Below are positions 9,665-17,326 of a DNA stretch of 64,000 nucleotides, in pieces. A program made the translations under genes and the position numbers. Source of the stretch: an uncultured Ignavibacteria bacterium (GTDB taxonomy: Bacteria; Bacteroidota; Ignavibacteria; Tepidaquicellales; Tepidaquicellaceae). The DNA lies in the NCBI GenBank assembly GCA_937974175.1, contig CALJIG010000062.1, forward strand, positions 62,001 to 126,000, read 5' to 3'. The stretch's first letter is position 1. Each line of letters opens with the position of its first letter. Under the pieces are notes generated by a model, which ran no database searches, had not been told where the DNA came from, and saw nothing but the letters and a program-made list of their open reading frames with translations.

Positions 9665-9952
9665 TTATTCTACAAAGTCCTTAAATTTTTCATGATGCTT
9701 ACCCGGAGTGAACTCAATCACTTCATACTCTGCAACACCTTTTAAATTATATGGGTCGTTTTTTATTATCTCATCTATCTCTTCTCTGCTTTTTGCATGG
9801 GAAAGTAACACTCCGCCTGTAAGCGTACTTCTTCTTCCTGAGCAAATCAGTTTATCTTTTTCATACAGAGTATCTAAGTATGCGCGATGCTCTGCAACAA
9901 CTGCATTTACTTCCTCTATCGGCTTTGTGTAGTTGATTAGGATGATGAACAT
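9665..9952 (-). CDS. YciI family protein
   Basis: This 95-residue protein matches the small YciI-like alpha/beta-barrel fold. Visible features are the N-terminal strand FIILINYTKPIEEV, the conserved histidine in AEHRAYLDTLYEKDKLICSG and the C-terminal NDPYNLKGVAEYEVIEF, which contains the family's conserved DP motif. YciI proteins are dimeric; some have a His-Asp catalytic pair, but for most members the reaction is unknown. It has no signal peptide and stands alone between two repeat elements. Confidence 0.88.
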   Translation of the reverse strand: MFIILINYTKPIEEVNAVVAEHRAYLDTLYEKDKLICSGRRSTLTGGVLLSHAKSREEIDEIIKNDPYNLKGVAEYEVIEFTPGKHHEKFKDFVE

Positions 9953-9956
9953 TGGT

Positions 9957-10055
9957 CGTTATTCGTTTTTTGGTTGTTAGTTATTCGTTGTGTGTTATTT
10001 GTTGTTCGTTTATTTGTTTTCCTCGAGCAACGAGCAACGAATAACTAAGAACGAA
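9957..10055. repeat. Inverted repeat rich in GTTATTCGTTG
   Basis: The left part (about 9957-10008) contains several copies of TTATTCGTTG/TTGTTCG. The right part (10024-10055) is the complement, with CGAGCAACGAGCAACGAA and ATAACTAAGAACGAA. Together they can form a long imperfect hairpin between the YciI and PorD-like genes. It looks like another dispersed intergenic repeat family. Confidence 0.55.
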
Positions 10056-10056
10056 A

Positions 10057-10986
10057 TCACCGCGCTTTCCGCTGCGAGTCTTCATATACACTTCTGTGTG
10101 ACGGGTCAAACTTTATTATTTTATCATAGATTGCTCTATCCCCGTAATCGATAAACAGATTAGCTATCTCTTTATTCTTTGCATCATAAAAAATATCTAT
10201 GTTATAAGATTTTATTTCCGACTTTCTTACCTGGTCTATTCTTTCAAGTGCGCTGAGAACATTTTTAAATCCCGCTCTCTTGTTTATACTCATAGAATCA
10301 ATCCCCATCCATTCATATTCAAACAGACCCTTTCGGTATCCGTCGAAACGGACACTTAATAATTCCTGTACAATCTGCAGACGCGTCGGCTTAGAACCTC
10401 CGCCTGATTCTGTCCAGCCTTTTTTATCTGACATTGGCTTATTGCAAATATCCAGCGCTTTCTGATAAAGAGCAGTGCCGCCTTTTACAAAATATGTATC
10501 TTCGTCATATCCTAAAACCATGTATGCATAATAATCCAGAAGGCTTAACAGAGCATCGAAACGCGAATCATTTTTTTCAAACCTGAGTGAATTATTATAC
10601 GCAAAGCTGACCCGTTCATCCAGAAACTGAAACAAAGGGGGCGGCTGTACTGGGTTAGTTTGTTTTATAGTAGCATCACCAATCTTTCTTGTACTTTGCA
10701 CAAAAAGCGAAACATCGTAGTTATCAGTGCTTGGGCTTGACCGGAAAAAAAACTGAAAAGTTACTTCTACGGTGTATTCAGGTTCGATTACTTTTGAATG
10801 AAATTTATTTCGGTTCAGATAATCCGATACCTGTGTTTGAAAATTAACAAGTTTATCTTTTACAGCAGAGGGTAGCGTAGAATAATCTACTATTACCGTA
10901 GCTTTTATATCCTGAGCCTGAATGGTTTTAATTGCAAAAATAAAGCATACAAACAAAAACATTAAAATTTTGAGTCTTTGAGCCAT
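10057..10986 (-). CDS. DUF4835 family protein, PorD-like (type IX secretion associated)
   Basis: This 309-residue protein has a signal peptide (to about IQAQ) followed by the DUF4835 architecture. An N-terminal section includes DYLNRNKFH and EYTVEVTFQFFF, the middle has FDALLSLLDYYAYMVLGYDEDTY, and the C-terminal half has LFEYEWMGIDSM and the helical ending FDPSHRSVYED. DUF4835 proteins are restricted to Bacteroidetes-like phyla and have been named PorD in the T9SS context. That fits the many T9SS cargo proteins in this window. The family assignment is firm; the T9SS role is known only for relatives. Confidence 0.78.
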   Translation of the reverse strand: MAQRLKILMFLFVCFIFAIKTIQAQDIKATVIVDYSTLPSAVKDKLVNFQTQVSDYLNRNKFHSKVIEPEYTVEVTFQFFFRSSPSTDNYDVSLFVQSTRKIGDATIKQTNPVQPPPLFQFLDERVSFAYNNSLRFEKNDSRFDALLSLLDYYAYMVLGYDEDTYFVKGGTALYQKALDICNKPMSDKKGWTESGGGSKPTRLQIVQELLSVRFDGYRKGLFEYEWMGIDSMSINKRAGFKNVLSALERIDQVRKSEIKSYNIDIFYDAKNKEIANLFIDYGDRAIYDKIIKFDPSHRSVYEDSQRKAR

Positions 10987-11220
10987 TTTCTCTAACTATT
11001 TATTATAGTATTTTTTGGTTAAATTTATAGTATAGTAAACAATAATCAATTCACTTATTAGTTAATTAAAATCGCCGAATTATATTACTATATTTAAAGC
11101 AATATTTCCAAAAAAAGTTTCAATTTGCTTTTAACCGGTAAAATTATTCTGCGTGTGCAAATCCCGGAATTATTCCGAAATCCTTCTGTTTTATTAACCT
11201 AAATGAACTTAAATCCATAA

Positions 11221-12156
11221 ATGAATTATCTTGTAATTGGCGAACCCTGTGTTGATGTAATACATAAAATGAATAACGAAATTCTTCACAGCTACGGCGG
11301 CATACTTTACTCATTAATAACAATGTCCGTGCTGGCTAAGAAGGACGATAAAGTTATTCCTGTAATGAATCTGGGCGAAGATGAATTTGAAAACATCACA
11401 AACATTTTAAAAAAATATCCCAATATAGATCTTTCGGGAATTCAAAAGTGCGGGCATCCTACACGTAAGGTAAACCTTTATTACAATCTTTATAATTCAG
11501 ATAAAAAGGCACGGCTTGAGCAGTCAACTGAGCCTACCTATGAAATTACTTTCGACTGGATAAAAAATTTCCTTCCCGCTGCAGATGCAATTCTGATAAA
11601 TATGATTTCCGGAGTTGATATTTCCCTCGAGACTTTGAAAAAAGTCCGCGCTAAGTTCAAAGGATTTATACATATAGATATTCATAATATCGTGATGGAA
11701 ATGGATGCAGAGGGACACAGATCTCACCGCGCTATACCTGACTGGAAAGAATGGTGCTCAAACTCCGATACAGTTCAGATGAATGAGTTCGAAGCAGCAA
11801 CACTTACCGAAGATAAAAAAAATGAGTATGCAATTGCAGAGGAGATATTGCTGAAAGAAGATAGCACTGTCAAAGGGTTTGTAATTACCAGAGGTAAGAT
11901 GGGTGTATCAGGATTTGTAAAGAAAGAAAAAAAATACGGCGAAGAAAAATTTTTAGATGTAGATAAGCACGATTTAAGCTCGATTGAAAATCCTCACTTC
12001 AAAGATTCTACCGGCTGCGGAGATGTATTTGCAGCATCATTCACAATTGATTACTCCACAGGTAAAGATTTTGAAAAGGCAGTTCACTTTGCAAACAGAA
12101 AGGCTTCTTTCAAATCTTCACTCGACGGCATTGACGAATTAATAAAGCTAAGATAA
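11221..12156 (+). CDS. PfkB family carbohydrate kinase
   Basis: This 311-residue ribokinase/PfkB-fold enzyme transfers phosphate from ATP to a sugar or nucleoside. The N-terminal glycine region is LVIGEPCVDVI. The C-terminal PfkB signature is DSTGCGDVFAASF (about residue 260), holding the catalytic aspartate and anion-hole glycines; the usual GAGD is GCGD here. The middle contains VQMNEFEAATLT, the expected N/E motif before the active site. The rmlD-like gene starts 12 bases downstream and is probably co-transcribed. The sugar substrate cannot be told from sequence. Confidence 0.88.
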   Translation: MNYLVIGEPCVDVIHKMNNEILHSYGGILYSLITMSVLAKKDDKVIPVMNLGEDEFENITNILKKYPNIDLSGIQKCGHPTRKVNLYYNLYNSDKKARLEQSTEPTYEITFDWIKNFLPAADAILINMISGVDISLETLKKVRAKFKGFIHIDIHNIVMEMDAEGHRSHRAIPDWKEWCSNSDTVQMNEFEAATLTEDKKNEYAIAEEILLKEDSTVKGFVITRGKMGVSGFVKKEKKYGEEKFLDVDKHDLSSIENPHFKDSTGCGDVFAASFTIDYSTGKDFEKAVHFANRKASFKSSLDGIDELIKLR

Positions 12157-12168
12157 AAGATTTACAAA

Positions 12169-13062
12169 ATGAAAATATTTATTACAGGTGCGAACGGACT
12201 TTTAGGGCAGGCAGTCACATCAATTTTTACAAGAGAAACAGGATGGGAATTAATATGCTCATCCATCGAAGATAAATCCTTCCTCGACTACGGCAATAAA
12301 TACGAGAAGCTTGATATCACCAATAAGGAAGAAGTCAAGCGCGTAATAAATCTTCACCGACCCGATATAATAATAAACTGCGCAGCATATACAAACGTTG
12401 ACGGATGCGAAACTGAGAGGGAGCTTTGCTGGAGACTGAACGTTGACGGAGTAAAAAATCTTATCATCGCTGCGAAAAAAGAAGACAGCAGAATAATTCA
12501 TATCTCAACCGATTATGTCTTCGACGGAAAAAACGGACCTTACACTGAAGACGATACACCAAACCCGATTTCATTTTACGGCCGCTCGAAGCTCGCCGCT
12601 GAAAACGCTCTTACAACCAGTGATGTAAGGCATGCAATAGTCCGCACAATGGTTCTCTTCGGTATAGGAGTAAACATTAAGCCTAACTTTGCTTTATGGA
12701 TGATTGATAAACTGAAGGCAGGTGAGAAAATAAATATCGTAGATGACCAGGTTGGAAATGCAACGATGGTAGATGATTTAGCATGGGGGATATTGAAGCT
12801 CGCCGAAAAAAATCTTACAGGGATTTTCAACATCGCAGGAAGCGATATACTTTCGCGATACGACTTTGCTTTAAAAATCTGCGAGGTATTTGATTTTAAT
12901 AAAGCATTAGTAAGTAAAATAAAAACTGCAGATTTAAACCAGCCCGCGCCGCGCCCGCTTAACTCAGGATTAGTTGTCCTCAAAGCCTCCTCACAGTTAG
13001 GATTACATTTAATGGACTCGCTGGAAGCGATACGACTTTTAAAAACACAATTGGGAACATAG
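12169..13062 (+). CDS. rfbD: dTDP-4-dehydrorhamnose reductase-like (RmlD) SDR oxidoreductase
   Basis: This 297-residue extended short-chain dehydrogenase has the Rossmann motif GANGLLGQ at residues 7-14. INCAAYTNVDGCE is characteristic of RmlD. The catalytic region is ISTDYVFDGKNGPYTEDD and YGRSKLAAE (YxxxK). RmlD reduces dTDP-4-keto-L-rhamnose with NADPH in the last step of dTDP-rhamnose synthesis. The other rml genes are not in this window, and RmlD-like proteins can have other keto-sugar substrates, so the symbol is tentative. It lies in tandem with the PfkB kinase. Confidence 0.8.
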   Translation: MKIFITGANGLLGQAVTSIFTRETGWELICSSIEDKSFLDYGNKYEKLDITNKEEVKRVINLHRPDIIINCAAYTNVDGCETERELCWRLNVDGVKNLIIAAKKEDSRIIHISTDYVFDGKNGPYTEDDTPNPISFYGRSKLAAENALTTSDVRHAIVRTMVLFGIGVNIKPNFALWMIDKLKAGEKINIVDDQVGNATMVDDLAWGILKLAEKNLTGIFNIAGSDILSRYDFALKICEVFDFNKALVSKIKTADLNQPAPRPLNSGLVVLKASSQLGLHLMDSLEAIRLLKTQLGT

Positions 13063-13097
13063 AGAATTAAGAAGATTATTTAAACTTTATTTGCTAA

Positions 13098-13472
13098 GTG
13101 AAAAATCTTATTGTTTTTACCGTCGGTCTAATATTTAGCATTATTACGGGATATATAGTAATGTGTTTTTATTTTGGATTGAATGAAATGAATCATAGTA
13201 AAAATATTGAAATTGTTAAACTATCCTTTTTTATCAATATATTTTTGTTAAGTTTTCTATTTTTGTATTCGTTTATAGATAAATATAAGTGGGGTATAGT
13301 TATTTCATTAGTTGCATCATGCTTATTCGCTTTGTATGGTAATTATCTGATTGAATCTCCAAAACATTACATTATAATAATTCTTCCCTTAAGTTTACTT
13401 ATGAACTCAATTATTATTTTGATGGCAATTTGGAAAATTTATAAGTACATGATCAAGTTAAAATCTGAATAG
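13098..13472 (+). CDS. Small integral membrane protein of unknown function
   Basis: This 124-residue frame starts with GTG at 13098. It contains four hydrophobic segments (about residues 4-27, 42-60, 67-86 and 92-115) separated by short charged loops, including IDKYKWG between segments 2 and 3. I recognise no family. Base composition is even more AT-rich than its neighbours. It lies 35 bases after the RmlD-like gene and directly before a repeat-rich region, so it may be a lineage-specific or decaying gene. Confidence 0.55.
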   Translation: MKNLIVFTVGLIFSIITGYIVMCFYFGLNEMNHSKNIEIVKLSFFINIFLLSFLFLYSFIDKYKWGIVISLVASCLFALYGNYLIESPKHYIIIILPLSLLMNSIIILMAIWKIYKYMIKLKSE

Positions 13473-13630
13473 ATATATCTGCCGTTATTAATCTGATTAC
13501 AAACAACTAAAATTCCTCACTAGCTGTCAAGCAAAATAAAAATAATTTTACCTATTAGTAGTAATGAGTTACAATTCTTTTTTAATAAAAATCTTTCTAT
13601 ATATATTATGTAAGTTCGGAAAGTAAATGT

Positions 13631-13680
13631 GACCTGACAGGTTTTTAATCCTGCCTGCCCCGACTTGGTGGGGTCAGGTC
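13631..13680. repeat. GACCTGAC palindrome, copy 1 (with insertion)
   Basis: The ends GACCTGAC and GTCAGGTC are reverse complements. The centre is expanded by a second small palindrome (CCCCGACTTGGTGGGG region) relative to the 30-bp copies at 14034 and 14369. Confidence 0.65.
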
Positions 13681-13730
13681 AAAAACAATAAAATTTCAAT
13701 ATTTAAAATTCATCATGGAAAATTATCAGT

Positions 13731-13768
13731 ATTGTAAAAACAACAACGAGTTTCTAAAAACCCGTCAA
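13731..13768 (+). repeat. ACAACAACGAG direct repeat, copy 1
   Basis: A 38-bp unit beginning ATTGTAAAAACAACAACGAG and ending ACCCGTCAA; it recurs at 13956-13993 (same sequence) and 14287-14325 (small differences). All copies are followed by AAGATTG-type sequence. The unit itself has complementary CGAGTTT/AAACCCG-like ends. Confidence 0.7.
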
Positions 13769-13810
13769 GATTGAAAAAATTTTTTGAATGGGAAATGAAA
13801 ATGAGTTATT

Positions 13811-13912
13811 AATTCTCCCCTTGAGGGGAGTCCCGACGAAGTCGGGGAGGGGTGTTTGAACGAACACCCACCGTCTCGCTTTTAGCGAGCCACCTCCCTC
13901 AAGGGAGGAATT
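13811..13912. repeat. Composite palindromic element (about 102 bp)
   Basis: Outer arms AATTCTCCCCTTGAGGGGAG and its near complement at 13893-13912 enclose three smaller stem-loops (CCCGACGAAGTCGGG, GTGTTTGAACGAACAC, TCGCTTTTAGCGA). It looks like a MITE- or REP-like mobile repeat, but no target-site duplication or transposase is evident. Confidence 0.65.
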
Positions 13913-13955
13913 ATTCTGGTTCGAAGATTTATCAGTCACGATAAAAATCTTCGGT

Positions 13956-13993
13956 ATTGTAAAAACAACAACGAGTTTCTAAAAACCCGTCAA
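13956..13993 (+). repeat. ACAACAACGAG direct repeat, copy 2
   Basis: Identical over its 38 bp to copy 1 at 13731-13768, 225 bp away, with the composite palindrome between them. Confidence 0.7.
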
Positions 13994-14033
13994 AAATTCA
14001 TCAAGATTGGGAAAAATTTGATGAATTACGAAT

Positions 14034-14063
14034 GACCTGACAGGTTTTCAATCCTGTCAGGTC
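14034..14063. repeat. GACCTGACAGG palindrome, copy 2
   Basis: A 30-bp near-perfect palindrome with arms GACCTGACAGG and CCTGTCAGGTC around a TTTTCAAT-type centre. Confidence 0.7.
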
Positions 14064-14094
14064 TAAAAACCAAATGTTACATTAATGTGACTTT

Positions 14095-14122
14095 TCGTTA
14101 CGAAGCAGGAACTTCGTAACGA
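14095..14122. repeat. TCGTTACGAAG hairpin
   Basis: An 11-bp perfect stem (TCGTTACGAAG / CTTCGTAACGA) with a 6-base loop. It is flanked on both sides by similar AATGTTACATTAATGTGAC and AATGTGACAATAATGTTAC segments; a third such segment lies at about 14405. Confidence 0.6.
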
Positions 14123-14170
14123 GTGGGTTGAAAATAAAATGTGACAATAATGTTACATTCGTAGAACTTC

Positions 14171-14230
14171 CCTCTCTCCCCCTAAAGCGGGACTTGGTAA
14201 TTGATAGCTTTCTAAGGGGGAACTGAGGGA
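14171..14230. repeat. CCTCC/GGAGG-type palindromic repeat, degenerate copy
   Basis: CCTCTCTCCCCCTAAAGC at the left is an imperfect complement of GCTTTCTAAGGGGGAACTG at the right, as in the family seen at 9556-9659. Confidence 0.5.
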
Positions 14231-14286
14231 CTGAAAGTTAGCCGTGGCGGAGCGGTATCAAAATGATGGATTATAAATTCTCCGGG

Positions 14287-14325
14287 ATTGTAAAAACAAC
14301 AACGAGATTTTATAAAACCCGTCAA
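14287..14325 (+). repeat. ACAACAACGAG direct repeat, copy 3
   Basis: Matches copies 1 and 2 except for a few changes in the centre (CGAGATTTTATAAAACCCG); it is one base longer. Confidence 0.65.
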
Positions 14326-14368
14326 AAATTCGTCAAGATTGAAAATTTTTTTTGATGAAACTGGACGA

Positions 14369-14398
14369 GACCTGACAGGATTAAAAACCTGTCAGGTC
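14369..14398. repeat. GACCTGACAGG palindrome, copy 3 (inverted orientation)
   Basis: A 30-bp palindrome whose centre (ATTAAAAA) is the complement of copy 2's centre, so this copy sits in the opposite orientation. Confidence 0.7.
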
Positions 14399-14496
14399 AA
14401 AAAGCAAATGTAACAATAATGCGACTTTTTTTGTAACTCGAAATTCGCCGTAAAATAAGGTATTTTGAAAAATTCACAATAATTATACACAAAGTA

Positions 14497-15786
14497 ATGC
14501 TCGATATAAAATTAATCCGCGAAAATGCCGATCTGGTAAAAGCCAAGCTTGTCTTAAGAAATGAAGACACGAATAAAATAGATGAAATTCTTGAGCTGGA
14601 TAAGTCACGCCTTGAAATCCTGCACAAAGTTGAAGTGATGAAGGAAACGAGAAATAAAGTCTCAACAGAAATTGCAAAGATGAAAAAAGAAAAAATAGAT
14701 GCGGAAGCGGTGGAAAAAAAAATTGCCGAAATGAAAAAAGTCGGCGATGATATAAAAGGATATGATGACGAACTTAGAGCAATAGAATCAAAAATAGAAT
14801 CGATACTATATTACATTCCTGCTCTTCCTGCAGACGGAGTACCAGAAGGAAAAGATGCATCTGATAACGTAGAAGTGAAGGTCTGGGGCGAGAAAAAGAA
14901 ATTTGATTTTGAAGTGAAAGATCATGTACAGCTTTCAAAAAAACTTGACATCCTTGATTTTGAACGGGGTACAAAAATTTCCGGCAGCGGCTTTGCTTTA
15001 TATAAAGGAAAGGGCGCAACACTTGAAAGGGCATTGATAAATTTTATGCTTGATACACATACCCAGCAGAACGGATACAATGAAGTTATGGTGCCGGTCT
15101 TAGTTAATAAAGCATCTATGGAAGCAGCGGAAAAAATTCCGAAGTTTGAAGAAGATATGTATCATGTAACTGCCGATGACTTGTATGCAATACCGACGGC
15201 GGAAGTGCCGATATTAAATATTCACAGAGACGAAATTTTAAAACAGGATGAACTTCCTGTAAAGTACTGCGGATTTACTAACTGCTTCAGAAGGGAAGCA
15301 GGCAGCTATGGAAAAGATACAAAAGGATTTTTGCGCGTCCATCAGTTTAATAAAGTCGAGCTGTTTAATTTCTGCACACCGGAAACTTCCTATGAAGAAC
15401 TCGAAAGAATGCTCGGACATGCTTGCGGTTTATTGGAAGCGCTTGGAGTTTATTACAGGGTGATTGAACTTTGCACGGGGGATATGGGGTTCTCTGCAAG
15501 CAAATGTTACGATATCGAAGTGTGGTCTTATGCCGAAGATAAATGGCTTGAGGCATCTTCAGTCAGCAACTGCACTGACTTCCAGTCACGCCGGGCGCAG
15601 ATAAGATATAAAAAAGTTTTAGAGAACGGAAAAACGAAAACCGAACTTGTGCACATGCTTAACGGTTCAGGACTTGCAACATCACGCCTTATGGTTGCAC
15701 TGCTTGAGGCAAATCAAAACGCCGACGGCTCAATAAATGTACCTGAATGCCTTCAGAGGTACACCAACTTCGACATCATAAAATAA
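14497..15786 (+). CDS. serS: Serine--tRNA ligase
   Basis: This 429-residue class II aminoacyl-tRNA synthetase charges tRNA-Ser (and tRNA-Sec where present) with serine in the cytoplasm. The N-terminal MLDIKLIRENADLVKAKL and the coiled-coil arm (about residues 30-105) that grips the tRNA are present. The catalytic core has TAEVP (serine binding), motif 2 (NCFRREAGSYGKDTKG then FLRVHQF) and motif 3 (LNGSGLATSRLMVALLE). The length is normal for the family. It is monocistronic, between repeat-containing intergenic regions. Confidence 0.98.
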   Translation: MLDIKLIRENADLVKAKLVLRNEDTNKIDEILELDKSRLEILHKVEVMKETRNKVSTEIAKMKKEKIDAEAVEKKIAEMKKVGDDIKGYDDELRAIESKIESILYYIPALPADGVPEGKDASDNVEVKVWGEKKKFDFEVKDHVQLSKKLDILDFERGTKISGSGFALYKGKGATLERALINFMLDTHTQQNGYNEVMVPVLVNKASMEAAEKIPKFEEDMYHVTADDLYAIPTAEVPILNIHRDEILKQDELPVKYCGFTNCFRREAGSYGKDTKGFLRVHQFNKVELFNFCTPETSYEELERMLGHACGLLEALGVYYRVIELCTGDMGFSASKCYDIEVWSYAEDKWLEASSVSNCTDFQSRRAQIRYKKVLENGKTKTELVHMLNGSGLATSRLMVALLEANQNADGSINVPECLQRYTNFDIIK

Positions 15787-15804
15787 ATAAATTTCATCAT
15801 CTGC

Positions 15805-15825
15805 CCCCTCCTTGATAAGGAGGGG
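15805..15825. repeat. CCCCTCCTT hairpin after serS
   Basis: A perfect 9-bp stem (CCCCTCCTT / AAGGAGGGG) with a 3-base loop, 18 bases past the serS stop. It belongs to the CCTCC/GGAGG repeat family. It could help end serS transcription but lacks a T run. Confidence 0.55.
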
Positions 15826-15848
15826 ATGGGAGAGGTCTAAAAAAGGAC

Positions 15849-15879
15849 TTGCGTAACCGAACGGTTTCGCTTATATTTG
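15849..15879 (+). promoter_or_regulatory. Bacteroidetes-type promoter of the ArsR operon
   Basis: TATATTTG at 15872-15879 is a perfect match to the -7 consensus TAnnTTTG. A TTG at 15849-15851, 20 bases upstream, fits the -33 element. The predicted transcript would start near 15886, about 37 bases before the ArsR start codon. Confidence 0.65.
15853..15868. promoter_or_regulatory. Putative ArsR operator, site 1
   Basis: GTAACCGAACGGTTTC contains the palindrome AACCG-AA-CGGTT and lies between the -33 and -7 elements. It closely resembles site 2, 26 bp downstream. Confidence 0.6.
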
Positions 15880-15894
15880 TAACTGAACGGTTAC
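15879..15894. promoter_or_regulatory. Putative ArsR operator, site 2
   Basis: GTAACTGAACGGTTAC is a palindrome-like copy of site 1 and overlaps the end of the -7 element and the predicted transcription start. Binding here would block the promoter, consistent with self-repression by the downstream regulator. Confidence 0.6.
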
Positions 15895-15922
15895 ATTCGT
15901 TATTCACTAAACTTACTTCAAA

Positions 15923-16333
15923 ATGGATACTTTAAGAAGAGATGTATTTCAGGCAATAGCCGACCCAAACCGCCGGGCAATCATTTCATTACTTGCAGGG
16001 AAAAAGCTTACAATAAACGAAGTTGCTTTGAATTTCGATGTAAGCAGACCGGCAGTATCGAAGCATATTAAAATCCTTACTGAGTGCGGGCTTGTTGTTT
16101 CAACTCAGGTAGGCACAGAAAAATTCTGTGAGGTAAAACTGGAAAAGCTTACAGAGGTCTCCGATTGGGTTGAGCAGTATAAGAAGTTCTGGACTTCACA
16201 ACTCGATTCGCTCGATGAATACCTGAAAAAAATTCAATCACAAGATAGTTCTAATAACAAATCTAAAAAGAAAATACAAAATAAAACGGGGGCTAAAAAA
16301 AATGTCAGAACAAAAAGAAAATCAGGCAAATGA
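15923..16333 (+). CDS. ArsR family winged-helix transcriptional regulator
   Basis: This 136-residue protein has an ArsR-type winged helix: DVFQAIADPNRRAIISLL (helix 1-2), LTINEVALNFDVSRPAVSKHIKIL (helix-turn-helix, about residues 31-54) and the wing GLVVSTQVGTEKFCEV. It lacks the metal-binding ELCVCDL motif. It belongs to the subgroup that is regularly encoded next to SRPBCC/AHSA1 proteins, as here. A lysine/serine-rich tail follows residue 105. The next gene overlaps by 32 bases. Two matching palindromes over its promoter suggest autoregulation; the ligand is unknown. Confidence 0.9.
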   Translation: MDTLRRDVFQAIADPNRRAIISLLAGKKLTINEVALNFDVSRPAVSKHIKILTECGLVVSTQVGTEKFCEVKLEKLTEVSDWVEQYKKFWTSQLDSLDEYLKKIQSQDSSNNKSKKKIQNKTGAKKNVRTKRKSGK

Positions 16334-16817
16334 ATTATTAATCACCCGCGAGTTTGACGCTCCGCGTGATCTTGTATGGAAAGCATGGGCAGATGCCGAA
16401 GCTCTTGCTCAATGGTGGGGACCGAAAGAATTTGGAATTACCGTGCATAAATTAGAATTCAAACCGGGCGGCGAATTTCATTATAATATGAAAGCTCATA
16501 ACGGATTTGAAATGTGGGGACTTTTCACTTATAAAGAAATCAGCGCTCCCGAAAAGCTTGTCTTCATTAACTCTTTCTCCAATGAAAAAGGTGAAATCAC
16601 ACGCGCTCCTTTCTTCGATGGCAAATGGCCGCTTGAGATAATGAACGTTATTACCCTGACGGAAAAAAACGGAAAGACAATGCTTACAATAAAGGGAGCT
16701 CCGGTAAATGCTAATGCAGAAGAGCTGGCAGCATTTGAGAGCAACAGAAAATCAATGAACCAGGGCTTTGCAGGAACATTTGAAAAGCTTGAACAATATC
16801 TTGCTAACAATAAATAA
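16302..16817 (+). CDS. SRPBCC (AHSA1-like) domain protein 1
   Basis: This 171-residue protein is a START/SRPBCC-fold protein of the AHSA1 (activator of Hsp90 ATPase homologue) group. The signature lines are REFDAPRDLVWKAWADAE, WWGPKEF and KLEFKPGGEFHYNM, with a C-terminal helix AGTFEKLEQYL. Such proteins form a hydrophobic pocket that binds a lipid or other small hydrophobic ligand. The start lies inside the end of the ArsR gene, indicating translational coupling. The two following genes are paralogues. Its ligand is not evident. Confidence 0.88.
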   Translation: MSEQKENQANELLITREFDAPRDLVWKAWADAEALAQWWGPKEFGITVHKLEFKPGGEFHYNMKAHNGFEMWGLFTYKEISAPEKLVFINSFSNEKGEITRAPFFDGKWPLEIMNVITLTEKNGKTMLTIKGAPVNANAEELAAFESNRKSMNQGFAGTFEKLEQYLANNK

Positions 16818-16822
16818 TCGCT

Positions 16823-17305
16823 ATGGAATCAAATACAAAAACAGACAAAGAAGTAAACATAGTTAGAATTTTTGATGCTCCGCGGGAATTGGTTTTCAAA
16901 GCATGGACAAGCGCAGAGCATATGAAAAACTGGTATGCTCCCCAAACCTGCAGAACAACTATATACAAATTTGAGTTTAAGCCCGGAGGAATCTTTCATC
17001 ATGAAGTAAGAAGCAATAATGGGGGATGTATATTCATGGGAGAATTTCTGGAAATTATAGAGAGTAAAAAAATTGTTTATATACTTCGCTTCTGCGATGA
17101 AAACGGCAATGTGATTTCAGCTTCTGACGCTCAAATGCCCGGCCCGGATGAAACAACTGTTACGGTTACATTTGAAGATTACGAAGGAAAGACAAAGTTA
17201 ACTTTGCATCAGACAATATCTGAGGAATTTGCGAAGAAAGAAGGTTCTTATAACGGCTGGCTTGAAATACTTGACAACTTAGAAAAATCTATAAAGCTTA
17301 ATTAA
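16823..17305 (+). CDS. SRPBCC (AHSA1-like) domain protein 2
   Basis: This 160-residue paralogue begins 5 bases after the first SRPBCC gene. It has IVRIFDAPRELVFKAWTS, NWYAPQTC, FEFKPGGIFHHEV and the ending TVTFEDYEGKTKLTLHQT. It is much closer to the third copy than to the first, so the pair arose by a later tandem duplication. The pocket-lining residues differ (WY instead of WW), which may change the ligand. It shares the ArsR operon. Confidence 0.87.
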   Translation: MESNTKTDKEVNIVRIFDAPRELVFKAWTSAEHMKNWYAPQTCRTTIYKFEFKPGGIFHHEVRSNNGGCIFMGEFLEIIESKKIVYILRFCDENGNVISASDAQMPGPDETTVTVTFEDYEGKTKLTLHQTISEEFAKKEGSYNGWLEILDNLEKSIKLN

Positions 17306-17326
17306 TAGTTAAACAAATCTTAAATT

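Larger units (their letters stand above)
13473..14496. other. Repeat-mosaic intergenic region
   Basis: About 1 kb with no credible gene. It is assembled from at least four kinds of short repeat listed separately: GACCTGACAGG palindromes, a 38-39 bp ACAACAACGAG unit in three copies, a composite CCTCC-type palindrome, and AATGTnACAnTAATGT-type segments around a GTTACGAAG hairpin. The promoter of serS must lie at its right end. I see no ncRNA that I can name. Confidence 0.7.

Noticed and set aside
12576..12983. 135-codon minus-strand frame inside the RmlD-like gene
   Set aside because: The plus-strand frame has all SDR motifs; the antisense product is serine-rich with no recognisable domain.
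14240..14262. GCCGTGGCGGAGCGGTATC as a tRNA fragment
   Set aside because: No cloverleaf, T-loop or acceptor stem can be drawn around it.
13731..14325. Three copies of a 38-39 bp repeat as a possible CRISPR array
   Set aside because: The gaps are 187 and 293 bases, unequal and themselves filled with other palindromes, and no cas gene is present.
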